Of a stretch of 64,000 nt of DNA, positions 1 to 11,340 are shown one piece after another. The number at the start of each line of letters is the position of its first letter. Position 1 is the first letter of the stretch. The notes beneath the pieces are model-generated. The model did not search any database and was not told the DNA's origin. It saw only the letters and a list, made by a program, of their open reading frames with translations. The position numbers were made by a program, and so were the translations under genes. The stretch covers positions 1 to 64,000 of the forward strand of contig WHVA01000244.1 in assembly GCA_015179125.1 (NCBI GenBank), written 5' to 3'. The DNA comes from Gautieria morchelliformis (lineage: Eukaryota > Basidiomycota > Agaricomycetes > Gomphales > Gomphaceae).

Positions 1-279
1 GGGAAATTGAACACATATTGTGCTGGATAGAGTTCGGTGGGATACAAGCTTTGGCATGCTCAATCTCACGCCCAGAGGTGTTTGCATGCACCATTATTAC
101 CAGTGAAGTAGTGGCATGAACAGAAAGCCAGCCATACATGTTGAGTCAAATGTCATAACGTCTGTTCCATGGACACGTATATCAGCAAGCTACTTGCACA
201 GGATGTTCTGATGGTATATGGATCAACCCATCTCACTTCGGCAATGCGAGAATGACCAGCAATGTAAGAGCTTCAGGAG
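1..279. other. No gene seen
   Basis: Ordinary AT-balanced sequence with no long open frame and no recognised motif. It lies just past the 3' end of the minus-strand MULE gene and may hold that element's 3' flank or terminal repeat, but no inverted terminal repeat could be matched by eye. Confidence 0.4.
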
Positions 280-3271
280 TCAGATTTCTTGCCTTCTAGG
301 GACCACCATGCAACAGGAATGATGGATTGTGGTTCTGAGGAGTAGTGCCTGGTGCAGCACAAGGTCTATCCCCCCAGCTTCAGCAGCAAATCGTGTTGAA
401 AGCCAAGAATAGTAGGCGCATTGTAAGCAGCGGCGTGTGAAAATTCCAGGTAATATCTGTGTAATAAGAAGATAAACAAAGAGATCAAACCGCAGGCGTT
501 TGCCTGCTGCTGCCATTGGTGTATGTATTTGCGTTGAGTACAGCATTGAATGCTTCAGATGATTAGTTGTTGGTATAACACCCTCTATTGGGATCTTCAA
601 GATCGTGAAGCCTCCAGATGGCCTTGTGTGACCATCCCTTCCAGAGGGAATACGGCATCCAAGTGTTTGTCATATAATCAAGGTATGCAAGGCCAGCCAT
701 TGCACCCGCAGCCATCTCAGGCAACTGTGCAAGGTTACTCAATGCAGCCTGTTCTTCAGTTATTAGCTGCTGAGCTGCTTCATGATCAACTGAGAGAATA
801 AGTCTGGGCCACTGGGTTAGAATATTAGTAGTAGATGTAATATATATTAGCTCACAATTTTTCCAAGGCTTGAAGCCGACCTTTAACTTGCTGTTTTGGG
901 AAATTAGATGTTTTTCCCATGTGGAGCATTTTCTTGCGCTGATTCGTCCAGCACTGACAGACATGAAACTTGCACAATATGAGCCAAATGTCTGGCCATG
1001 TGTGTGCAAGAGCACCACACTCCTTCATGTCTGTGTCGGTAATAGCCACACAGGGTGTAAACGGCACACCATTTTGAGAACCAAGGGAATTTTTCCATGC
1101 TGTCAAAACTTCAACAAGAATAGTTGTATCATAGCCAGCATGCGTGGCTTTGTTTCCTGTAGGGCTGAAAACAGAAAAAAGCCAAAGGAACCCCTTTTTC
1201 CTTCATCAATGCCGAGGGCAATAAATAGGAGCACCCGCCGGTCGCAAATACCAAAAGTACCATCCAGAATGAGCTGACCCTGATGTGCATATTTCCATGC
1301 AGCATCTTTCATTTCAGCAGTCTGAATGCATATGCGAAGGCGGCCATCCTTTTCCACCCTGGCTTGATAATCAAACACTGCTCCTGCCAGCTCAGGTTTG
1401 TAGGCAGTAGACTCTGGGTTAAGCCAATTATCAAGATTATACTGTGGATGCTCTGAGACATCAATTCCATGCATTCTTGAGTATTTGCGATAGAGTCGAC
1501 AGCTATCGCTTGGCAGGATCTCGTAACGAACATTCATGGTTCGAGGATCATGGGTGGCCTGGTCGCTATACAATTTTGCATGGCAAAGTTCAACATTGCG
1601 AGCTTGGATTGATGTAATACTAAAAAACAGCCTTGAAATCCCATTCCATATCTAATTCATGATAAGACTCACCTGGACCACCCATCATCTGCTGCAGAGC
1701 AACCTGCCATACATGGTCATGCAATGGAATGGTTGGGAGTCGCATCATCTTTCGGCCAAACAGCTATCATTATGTGACAAGACACCAGTGATTCGTCGCA
1801 CATGATAGTCCGACATACGATATGTGATGTCGAGATGAGCAAGGCATCCAGTATGGTCGTACGGGGTCTTTCGAAGCCAGTTTTTCATTTATAGGAAGGC
1901 CTTTTGCCATTTGTTGCTGGTCATCTTTAGTTTTTCGTGCATCTGTACTTGTGCCACATTGACTTTGGAAGGGAATGGAGTAAGTATTTATTTCAATCTA
2001 TCTATTAAATGTTTCCTACCACTGTAGCAGCATGCGAGTATACACGTTCAGTCCTTTTCCATGGCTTACTCCACCTCTTACTCCAACCATTTCCAAGATC
2101 ATCCATATTCCGAAGGTCCAGTCATTGAGCTTGCAACATACACGAGGCCTCTTGCTGCGAGTGCAGCTCATCAGAGAAAAGTCGATGGAAATTTGTGGCC
2201 GCATCGTAGTGTTGTTGAATCTGTTTGGTCTGTGTCGCATCTAAATGGAGCATTTTAATATGAACCTGTATGTTCATGAATCAAGGATGAGTACGAGTTA
2301 ATATAAATCTTAAGACAGCTCACCGTAACATGGCCTCCACGCTGCATCATTGGTTTATGTGGTGCAGGTGGAATACTGTTGGTCTGTGGAAATTACTGTA
2401 GAAAATGGTAAGCAATCATGGTGGCTCTGCAGATCAAAGAATATAACTTATGCTGGGAGAAGGCGGCTATGTTGGTAGTGCACCTGGGGCCGAAGCTGAG
2501 AGCCGAGTGTCAGGAGCCAGCGAAGGGAGCGGCGGCGGAGGGGGCATAGCAGACGAGGACGGAATCCTGTTGATCTGTGGAAATTACAGAAGAAAATGGT
2601 AAGCAATCGTTGCTGCATGACTGCAGATCAAAGAATATAACTTACACTATGAGAAGGCAGCTGTGGTGGTAGCGCACCTGAGGCCGAAGCTGAGAGCCGA
2701 GTGTCAGGAACCAGGGAAGGAAGCAGCGGCGAAGGGAACAGCGGCGGAGGGGGCATAGCAGATGAGGACAGAATCCTGTTGATCTGTGGAAATTACAGAA
2801 GAAAATGGTAAGCAATAGTTGCTGCATGACTGCAGATCAAAGAATATAACTTACACTATGAGAAGGCGGCTGTGGTGGTAGCGCACCTGAGGCCGAAGCT
2901 GAGAGCCGAGTGTCAGGAGCCAGGGAAGGAAGCAGCGGCGAAGGGAGCAGCGGCGGAGGGGGCATAGCAGACGAGGATGGAATCCTGTTGATCTGTGGAA
3001 ATTACAGAAGAAAATGGTAAGTAATCATTTCTGCATGACTGCAGATCAAAGAATATAACTTACACTGTGAGAAGGCGGCTGTGGTGGTAGCGCACCTGAG
3101 GCTGAAGCTGAGAGTCGAATGTCAGGAGCCAGGGAAGGAAGCAGCGGTGAAGGGAGCAGCGGCGAAGGGAGCAGCAGCGAAGAGAGCAGCGGCGAAGGGA
3201 ACAGCGGCGGAGGGGGCATAGCAGACGAGCCAATGGAGAGCACAGAACGCAGAACAAGGTCTACCACCTAG
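280..3271 (-). mobile_element. Mutator-like (MULE) DNA transposon gene, decayed
   Basis: Minus-strand transposase of the Mutator-like family, which cuts and pastes DNA with a DDE catalytic core. Visible in order: an exon array at 3271-2324, an exon starting at 2265 (reads VHIKMLHLDATQTK), then the core. The core holds LILDGTFGIC (first catalytic Asp, about 1290-1320), the block TDTDMKE followed by CKFHVCQCW (about 960-1050), and a late block IPTTNHLK (about 553-575). In relatives this last block usually reads TTNHLE; here the codon at 553-555 gives Lys, so the catalytic Glu may be lost. The reading frame changes near 1105, near 850-900 and near 600, and a TGA follows LQAQ at about 2130. Conclusion: a long-dead gene with most of its length preserved. 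No terminal inverted repeats were found, so the element ends are unknown. Confidence 0.75.
2324..3271 (-). repeat. Tandem exon-intron array at 5' end of MULE gene
   Basis: Four imperfect tandem units of about 195-210 bp. Read on the minus strand each unit is an exon bounded by TTTCCACAG and a GTAAGTT donor, followed by a short intron. Exon copies: 2855-2992 and 2646-2783 are 138 nt each, 2452-2574 is 123 nt; all are multiples of three and phase 0. The right-hand copy (3064 to about 3271) is longer through a 15-bp internal repeat (AGCAGCGGCGAAGGG-like). Each exon would encode a Pro/Ser/Leu-rich block (SSAMPPPPLFPSPLLPSL, then RLSASASGALPPQ). A 60-nt phase-0 exon (2324-2383) follows before the transposase exons. 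In the 2452-2574 copy the donor GT has become AT. Copies could be added or skipped without breaking the frame. Confidence 0.8.
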
Positions 3272-4103
3272 CTGTACAAATCAATGAGTGATATCCAGAG
3301 AGCTGGTACCAAGAAACAAAATTACCTTTCAACAATGAATAGCCAATTTGAAGAATGCCGTTAAACATCGGACTAGAGGCCATAGGACTCGGTCCTCCTT
3401 TCTACCGGAGGAATGAGCGGACTTGAGCAACGTCAATCCAAGGAATCTATTACTTACTTGAAGAGTTAGTATTGCTATATATAAAGTAGTGCCAGGCTGG
3501 CACCTGACAAGGGAGAGGGCCACCGACGGGACGAGGCGACGCTCAATGGAATGATGAGGGGTTTTGTATTTCCACCGAATAACTGGGGCAGCCGATGGTC
3601 TGGACTGGTCAGCTGCTGAGTCAGCTGGGTGTTCGGGCTTCGCACTCGATGGCGTGCGCATCACGTGAGCATCTGTTTTGCGCAATGCGCACCAACCCCA
3701 AACCCCACCCAACGCGTCCCGTGTGCATCACGTGCCCATGTCGGGCGCCGCTGTGGAGCACGAGTGACGACGTGCGGATGTCTTGCACATCTTGTGCCCA
3801 TCGCCGACATTGGCTGCAGATTTCGATCGCGAGCATCTGACACGCATCTCAGAAGACTCCTTATGAGAATGTGTATACTCCTGTAAGTCTGAATGTCGCA
3901 GCACCCACCGTGGCACGGACACACTCTGCATAAATCGCCTTCACTAGTCCTCGGTCCCAACGCTAAATGCATACTCTCTGCTCCACTCGTCCTTCCGGAA
4001 ACGCTGCTCCTCTGCGCGACCCTGCCGCTGCGAATCAGCTTTAACGAGTCCATAGTCAACTGTTACGACGATACTTACTCGCGCTGGAGACCGCCAAGTC
4101 GGT
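3272..4103. other. No gene recognised
   Basis: Unique-looking sequence becoming GC-rich toward the right. Several short open frames on both strands overlap each other and none shows a known motif. No repeat or terminal structure seen. Confidence 0.4.
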
Positions 4104-5472
4104 TTGCACAACCCTAGCGCTCGACATTGTACTTTCTACCACGCTGTTCCACCTCGAGGCGACGCCGGCGGCGTGCCCCACGGCGATGGGGCCCACTTCT
4201 CCTCGTCGCCATCCCTATCGCGTGCGCGCAAGCCGTGGCCCCCACGCCGGAGACGAGGGAGCAGACGCACACGGAGCGTCCGGATGCACGGGCGGGGCGG
4301 CTCCCCCATCCTGCACCACGACGACCCCGAGTCACTCTTCTCCTCGCCCTTGCTGCCGACACCGTCTTCGAGCAGGCCAAAGCGTGTTCAACCATTGCCC
4401 ACGCTGGCAAACCCCGCGCCCACGACGCTACATGAGGGGGCGCCCTTCCTCCTCACCCTCATGACGCTCGCAAATGCGCTGTGCACGCACGCGTGCGTCC
4501 CCCCGCTCGTGCGCTTCCCCATGTGCGTGGTGGCGGCGCGCTGTAGGATGGGCGAAGGCGAGCGGGTGATTGAACTTGTGCGGAACGAGCTGCAAATTGC
4601 GGCGATTCTCGTCGTGCAGAAGGACACCATCAGCATCCCACATGCACATGCCCCCGGTGTCGGCCCTGGAGGCATGAAGCGCGGTCCGGCGGCAGGGGCA
4701 TAACACACGTGGACAAACCTAGACCTCCCGTGCCAGAGCCGCGCGCGCGCAGCGCACGCACTGCACCTCCACATGCTCAAGCTGCTCGCCACGCCCTCCC
4801 ACGGCCCGGAGGACGAGGCCACGAACATGTAAGCCACGTCCACAAGCTGCATCGGATGCGTGTTGCGTGTCCGACGTCCCACATCACGCATTCAAATTCC
4901 TCATTTTTAACCTCGGTTCTTTACGCACTCGTGCTTACGCGGCCCGTTTTCATTTGTTGTAGTTCCTCGGCGCAAAAACATACGTGCATGCGGGCACCCT
5001 CCTGGAATTCGATGGGCCTGTCCCTGCCCGCGCACCCGCGCCCGTCCTCCCCCCCACTCCGGCCGCCTTTTCCCTCTGCGCCCGCCCCCACACCACCGAC
5101 TCTCGCCTCTGCCCGCGCCCCACCCCCTCCAGCTCTTCCTTCGACCTCTCCACCGCCATTCATACGCACTCCACGCCCCGCTGTCCGCGATCAAGGTCAG
5201 CACTCACGTCATCCCCCCTGTCCACCTCCCGCTCTGTCTCCGCATCCGCCGGCGTGCTGGGCACGGTGCGCTTCGTGCGGCGATGCACAGGGTCGTTCTC
5301 CCTTGTGATCGCGGCGCTCTGGCAGATCATGAAGCCGTCCATGCATCATGCGCTCACTGAGCATATGAAGAAGCGCTGCAGCCGCAGGCGGAGCGGGGCG
5401 GCTGTGGTGCGTAGTCTGAGTACAGGGAGCACGAGCGGGGGTGCACCGTTGATGCATAGATGTTCCCCTTAG
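4104..5472 (+). pseudogene. GC-rich coding-like stretch, unrecognised
   Basis: High GC with strong codon-like periodicity on the plus strand and open frames in all three phases, as expected of GC-rich coding DNA or its decayed form. A possible intron runs from a GTAAGC at about 4835 to TTTGTTGTAG at 4963; downstream the frame reads FLGAKTYVHAGTLLEFDG. Upstream a frame reads LHMLKLLATPSHGPEDEA. These pieces look like real protein but match no family that I can name, and the pieces do not stay in one frame. Most likely a decayed host gene; chance open frames in GC-rich DNA are the alternative. Confidence 0.25.
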
Positions 5473-8049
5473 CATAGAGTATTGCAATCTCACCAGAGTC
5501 TCACTTCCAAATCACCATCAGCATGCGACTGATAGCTGAAGACCGGTCGACAGCCATGCAAACATGCCAACCGGCCTCGGCACCAGGTCGGGTTACCTTA
5601 TTGGGCAGTTGAGCGTACACAGGGGACCCACCTTTTGTCTGTGAGCAAGGTGGTCACCACGCTTGAGGCGGCTTGCAGCCCCGCTCCCATCCCTCCATCC
5701 ACAAGGTCCTCATACGCATTCTCCTCTATCTGAGCTGCGGCTTAAGGTATGGCAGCGCAGTGCTCTCCCTTATCTCATACATGGCTGATGCAGCGCTGGC
5801 ACCCGTCCCAGTGCTGCTCGCACTATCTCCCGAGGCTGTCCGGTGCAGCACACGTTGCGACACGGCCGTGCTCTTGGCCAAACTCCACCTGTACGCGGAG
5901 TCGACGCGGTTCAGAAGGGCTCTTGTCATCCCTGTGAATAGGTTTCAACGACTATCTGGTGTGCGTGGAGAGGAGCAAGAATTAAGACTAAAAATCGAAA
6001 AGAATGGTAGATGGCGAAAATAATAGAACATAAACGTCTCCGTACTACTCCACGGAATGGGCACGCGAAGGAGGTTGTGCCGTACAGCAAGTGGGGACCG
6101 GAGTATAACCGGCGCACGGAACGATGGAAGCAGCAGAACAGGCAATCAATGGAAGCATCCAGCAAACTCCGATTGGCAACAGAAGCACACAGGGACAGCT
6201 GCAAGTGGCCAAGATCAGGAGGAAGAAGCGCAAGAAGAGTATATAGTCAGCAACCCGAAGTGAGGAACCCGAAGCCAGGAACCCGTTCGGGACACGTGGC
6301 GCCATGCGCACAATTCATCTCTCAAGCGCCGGATGAGTCACGTGGGAGAAACCGTCGTCACCCGTATGCTTGGGGGACGAAGCAGAGCTTCAGATATGCA
6401 GAGCAGACGGAACAAGGGCCAGGACAACGCGATATGAGTCCTCCGCATAGCGCCTCCGTCCACCTCACTGACACAACACTGCCCACACCCTTCCACTACA
6501 CGCTGCTGCGCGGCATGTAGACAGACAGGGTGCGGGCGCGCCTGCGCGGGGGGTAGAGGGATGACGCAAACGCAAGAGGACGCAAAGGTAAGAGGACCAG
6601 AAGAACGGCCTCAATGGAATGCAAAGGTGTGTAGGTTAGCACATGTCGCGCATGGTTAAGATGACAACAGAAAAAAAGAGCGCAGACTCGGAGTAGGCCA
6701 CGTAGACAACGGCCTTTCAAGAAGCGCGTCACCCAGCGCCCTGACCTGAATGGCATGCAGGCATAAGCAACAAACAGCGACCCCAATGAAACGACACGCA
6801 CGACAAAGAACGAAGCCGCACTATCTTCCTCCAACCCCAACCCATCCTCGCCCGAATCGCCATGCCATCGGCGTCACCAGCAGCCCCCTCGCCATCATCA
6901 ATCTCCCACACGGCGGGCGCGCCGATCCCAGACCCGGTGCGGGCATGATCACTCCCTTCTCCCCCGCACCCGCCTCCAGGCGCGCCGTTGGGTACACGGA
7001 GTCGGTAGCACAGGCATGCAACGGGGCCGTTTTAAGCTGGGGATGGTGGCTGGTTTGGGTATGGCCCGGCCGAAGTGACGGAGGCGGACCCAGGGGGTGC
7101 GGTGGTGATGGAACGGTGGGACAAGGGGAGATGGGGACGGGGCTTTAAAAAGTGGGTTCGGTGCCGTTTGTAGAAGCAGCAGCGCTGCGGCAGTTTTTTC
7201 TTTTTTCTTTCTTGTTTTTTTTTTTGCGCTGATCCCGGGCTCGGCCGAGGGCATCGCTACCGTCGTGACCCCATCGCGGAACGCGTTTATACCCCAACAG
7301 AGGAGCACGTGCCGCCGTCTGACCTTGTCTCACTCGCAACCGAATCCCAGGTATCGACGGGTAACGACGATTTACCGCGACAGCTCGAGGAGGCAAGGAC
7401 ACCACCGATAGCCTCTCTCGAGCGGAAAACGGATGGCTTGGCGGGTATGCAGGTTGGGGTGCGGGGAAAGCGGGCGAGGAGGTGCGGAGGTTGATAAAGG
7501 CAATCTGCTCAGCTAGGGTGGCGGGGGACGGGGAATATGGAAGCGGCGGTAGGGGCGTGGGCGTCGGCGGCGGAAGGATGAGCTCGACGCATGATAGAGG
7601 AGGGAATGAGGCGCGGTGGAAGAGGTAGGACTGCCGGGGATGTGTGGTGGGGGTTCGGGAGCGACGAGACCAGCCGACGGAGAGCGGGCTGGTCGGTTAG
7701 CTTCGGTAACTCCACGGTAGGTCGCATTGTCCGGCCTTTCAAGAATGATTCTGTCTTGGACGTAGGCGTCGAGGGACTTTCTGGTTTTTCCCCATCTTTC
7801 CTTCGGTGAATGCTATGCTTCCGTTGACCAGAACGGATCGTGGACAAGGGTCAACTCAAGCATATGCGGGAGGGTGGAACACTTCAAATTTAAGGCATCC
7901 GCCTCACTGAAGGCCTCTGTCCGAGCATGTGTCGAATGCAAGCTGTTCACGCTCAACACTAACCACGCCACGGCCACATACCTCAGACTCATGCCGGGTG
8001 GGGTAGGATGAGTGTGGGCTGAATTGGCTCAGGGTCAACTCATTGACTC
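5473..8049. other. No gene recognised (2.6 kb)
   Basis: Mixed GC-rich DNA with many short overlapping frames on both strands and no known motif. A stretch at 7306-7440 (plus; reads VPPSDLVSLATESQ) and one at 7509-7809 (minus; reads EKPESPSTPTSKTESF) look mildly protein-like but are short and isolated. A pyrimidine-rich run with T tracts lies at 7193-7225. Nothing supports a confident gene call. Confidence 0.35.
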
Positions 8050-10490
8050 CTTTTTTTTTTTTTTTTTTTTTTTTTTTGTATCCAATTTTACGTCTAATGG
8101 GGCATGGCCCTATGTTAGACGGTCAATACAATGGTTCGTATAATCGTTGGCCCCTTCTCCCCTCTCGTCCTCTATCTCTGCTTCTGCTCTTTGGGCTAGG
8201 CCCCGAGCGTGTCCATGCCTATGTGGGCGAGGAGGTTCGTCTGCTATGTGTCGCGCGTTTTACTGCCGTTCCCCAATCACTTCTTCTTATCCCTCTGTCT
8301 CTCCGGGAGGATCATGTTACCGTAGGAAGCCTCGAATCGTTTTGTGTCGTGGATGAATTTGAATAGGTGTTTCATCGCTCTGGGCTTTCCGAGTACCGTT
8401 CTCATTGATGCCGCTCCTCTTCGCAACCCCCTCTCCATCTCGTTTCTCTGTGTGCTGTACGCCGGGCACCTGAACAGGTAATGGTGTACCGTCTCGTTCG
8501 CTCTCCTGCAGGCTGGGCATGTCGGCGAGGTAGCTTTACCGATCTTATACAGGTGTTTGTTGAGCCCGATGTGCCCCGTTCTCAGCTGGACTAGTAGGCT
8601 GGCGTGCCGTCGAGGCATATCCTCAGTGAGTTTGGCGAATGCTGTGGATGGCATGGAGGGGTCAATCTCGTGCGAGGTTCGAGCGCGTGGGGACTTAGCA
8701 AATATCATCCTGGCTCTCTGCTTGACCTCTTTCTGGTGTCGCTGGATCTCAGCTGCTTTGCTGATGGGCAGCTCTCCTCTACATTCGATCGGAATGAATC
8801 TTTCTTCGCTAGATTCCCCCCTTGCGGCCTTCTTCGCTTCCTCGTCTGCACGCTCATTGCCTGCCACTCCCTCGTGTCCTGGCACCCATCTCATCATTAT
8901 TGTGGTTCTCGGCTGTTGCTGCGCTACTCCTTCGATCTGTCTGTGGAGGGCGTTGACTAGATATTGCCCGGACACTGACTTCTCTTTTCTTGTGGTGAGA
9001 ATCGCTGCTTGGGTATCAGTAGCAATGACGTATCTCTGTCCCCTTTCCGTGTTGAGTAGCTTGGCCCCCATAGCGGCTCCTGCAAGCTCGGCCTCGAAGA
9101 CTGGATGTTCCTGGTCTGTACCCATGTACAGTCGGACGGCTAGGATCTCCCTCCCTCCTCGGTATAGCACTGCCGCCGCTCCTACCCCGCCCTCGATACT
9201 TGATCCGTCCGAGTAGACTACCACGTCTGCTGAATCTGTCTCAATTTCCTCGATAGCTTGATCTTTGTTGCTAGCTATCCGAGTTCTGAAAGCTGGGGAC
9301 CATTTGGGACCGTGAACAACGGTGTGTATCTTTTCCATTCTTCGTGGTTGGATCCCAGAGGCGTGTAGGGCTTCATGCAGGGGCGTTCGGTGTCTTCTGA
9401 CGTATCGCTCGGCCGCTCTTCGGACTCTTGTTGCGAGTGGGTGGGTATCGGGTAGGCAGGCTAGTCGCGCCGCCGCTCTGTGTATTACCTTTGTTACCAG
9501 GAGTGGGAACGGCAGCAGGTTGGCATGCGCGTCGAGTGTATCCGTGGCTGTCGTTCTCATGGCTCCTGTTATGGTGAGTGCCGCCTGTCGTTGGACTCTC
9601 GCTAGCTTATTGATGTGTCCCTTGGTTCCCTTGGTGTGCTCAGACTCTGGAATGAGGAAGATGTCAGCGGCATAGAGCATGCGAGGGACTGCTACAGCTA
9701 GGTAATATTTGCGCATGTGCTTAGCTGTAGTCCCTTTCGTCTGTTTCGTCAATCTCCTGTATTGGTTGATATACGCATCGCCTTTCTTGAGGGCATGATG
9801 TACCTGTTGTCTGAACCGCAGCTCTTGGTCTAGGACGACGCCGAGGAACTTGTGTGTTTCTGTGGGTTTGATGACGTGTCGGCCTATCCTGATAGAGGCT
9901 CGCGCTGCTGGTCTGTTCTTTCTGGGTTTAGCAGGGTCTTTTTCCCTTCGTCTGGTAAGTCCCATCAGGCTGAACTTCTCCACAGCGAACATGCAGTCGT
10001 GGTCGCGCGCCCAGTCCAACGCACCCGCCGGTCTTGCCATGATGTCCGCCAGTTTATCGAAAGCTTGTGCCAGGTCGGATCCTGTTGCGGTGATGGTGGT
10101 GTCGTCGACGAATCCGACGCAGTCTTCGCCATTCTCGCGCTTCACGACCTCTATGAGGTCGCTGTTGTAGAACTGGTAAGCTATAGCTGATAAAGGGCAT
10201 CCTTGGTCCATCCCTCGGACTATCTGCCTCGGTTCCGTGGTGTAGTCATCGAAGCATAGGGTGGTGACTCATCCCTCTACTTTTCTGCGTATCCAGTCGG
10301 TATACTCAGCTGGCACTCCTCTCCGGCGCATGTTGTGGATCAGGCGGTCGAGTACTATACTGGGGAAAGCTCCCTTGATGTCTAAGCATAGCACCCCCAG
10401 CACTTTACCTCGTCGCCACGCTTCCTTGGCGGCTCCTACTACGTAGTGGATGGCGTCGGAGCATATCAGCGAAATGCTGTTTCATCTCGG
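8050..10490 (-). mobile_element. 5'-truncated LINE (Tad1/I-like) with poly(A) tail
   Basis: Non-LTR retrotransposon on the minus strand. The 3' end is marked by a run of about 28 T on the plus strand (8050-8077), i.e. a poly(A) tail, after a 200-bp 3' UTR. The coding part begins inside the reverse transcriptase near 10480, so only the RT C-terminal half, RNase H and the terminal zinc knuckle remain, as usual for 5'-truncated LINE insertions. No target site duplication could be matched around 8045 and 10490. The 5' junction lies in the unassigned stretch before the LTR at 10649. Confidence 0.9.
8277..10483 (-). pseudogene. LINE ORF2 fragment: RT end, RNase H, zinc knuckle
   Basis: Encodes the back half of a LINE ORF2, which copies element RNA into DNA at the target. 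Upstream of 10271 the frame reads VLGVLCLDIKGAFPSIVL (RT block with catalytic Asp). A TGA at 10269-10271 interrupts it, and it then stays open from 10268 to 8277. Counting from the Met at 10211 (644 residues): RT box FVDDTTI at 34-40; RNase H with Asp335 (YSDGSS), Glu374, Asp399 (ATDTQAA), His446 and Asp456 (GNERADE), all catalytic residues present; a Cys/His knuckle C565-x2-C568 with H576/H577 and C582 (CPACRRANETVHHYLF). The RT-RNase H order and knuckle fit the Tad1/I group of fungal LINEs. One nonsense codon plus 5' truncation; otherwise well preserved, so probably recent. Confidence 0.9.
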
Positions 10491-10648
10491 TGCTGGACAT
10501 TTTAGAGAAGTCTACTGGAGCACTCATGATGGAATGGAAAGAAGACGTGTTTGTTCCTCAGCCTATTTTTTGAACTCCGACGCGTTTGTTCACAGGTCAG
10601 GTGATCCAACCTGTGGTCTCGTGGGGCTCGACCTTAGAAGGGAGATAC
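10491..10648. other. Short unassigned stretch between LINE and LTR
   Basis: About 160 bp. Read on the minus strand one frame gives MSAPVDFSKMSSTEMKQH, with no known family. The last bases before the LTR (AGAAGGGAGATAC, 10636-10648) are purine-rich and look like a polypurine tract, which would make the adjacent LTR a former 3' LTR. Confidence 0.35.
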
Positions 10649-11340
10649 TGTTACGACCGTTCATTTCCGAGTTCCGACCCTCAGTTCCGCCACACCTTCC
10701 GCCCCTCTGATATTTCCGCAACACATTCCGCCCCTCCGATATTTCCGACATTCCGCCCCTTGTACATTTCCCTTGTTCTTTCGACTCTATTACTCGGACC
10801 CACCGGACCCGTTTCATTGTTCATCAAAACCACATATCCGGTCACCCTTGTAGTTCATTGTCAGATATGTTTTCCCGACCCCTTGTTCTTTGCCATTGTT
10901 CTACCTTACCCTGAACCCCCCTCGTAGTCCCATTGTTCCCAATAGTTAGTTCCCACGCATTGTCTACTCGACTTGCGCTTCCCCCGGAATGTGCTTAGTA
11001 CCATATCATTACCTGTTGTCTCAGCTCTTTGTATAAAAACCCCCTCATGTATGTCTGTTATTCTGCAATCAGATAATCACCTTTGATACTTGATTTCCTT
11101 CGCTCCATCTCCTGTTCTTAGCACAGCGAGTCTAGCAAGATCTCAGTCTCTCCGCCTTCCGTCTTCCGCCTTCCACCTCAGTTCCGGCTCAAGTTTCCGA
11201 CCAAACCTTTGGTTCAGTACTTTCCGACTTCCGACTCAGTTCCGAAATACTTAGGACGATAGTTCATCGGGGGCGCAACCTATAAGTTGAAGCCGCTGTC
11301 CTTTCCAGTTCCGACTTAGTGGAAATCTCGATACGTAACA
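10649..11340 (+). mobile_element. LTR, gypsy-type, family B, plus orientation
   Basis: 692 bp starting TGTTACGACC and ending ATACGTAACA (TG...CA). A TATA box (TGTATAAAAACCCC, near 11031) fixes plus orientation. Related copies: 16180-16562 (+, partial), 22790-23438 (-), 61021-61751 (-), 61925-62125 (-, partial); all share the block GGCGCAAC followed by AAGTTGAAGC near the 3' end. The right edge cuts the Helitron Rep frame at 11341. The 5 bp on either side (GATAC / CATGG) do not match, so this is not a clean solo LTR. A fossil LTR without internal coding DNA. Confidence 0.75.

Noticed and set aside
4104-5472. A confident gene in the GC-rich region
   Set aside because: Frames are open in all phases because of composition, and the protein-like parts do not stay in one frame.
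8557-9675. Plus-strand frames over the LINE
   Set aside because: Shadows of the minus-strand RT/RNase H frame, which has clear catalytic motifs.
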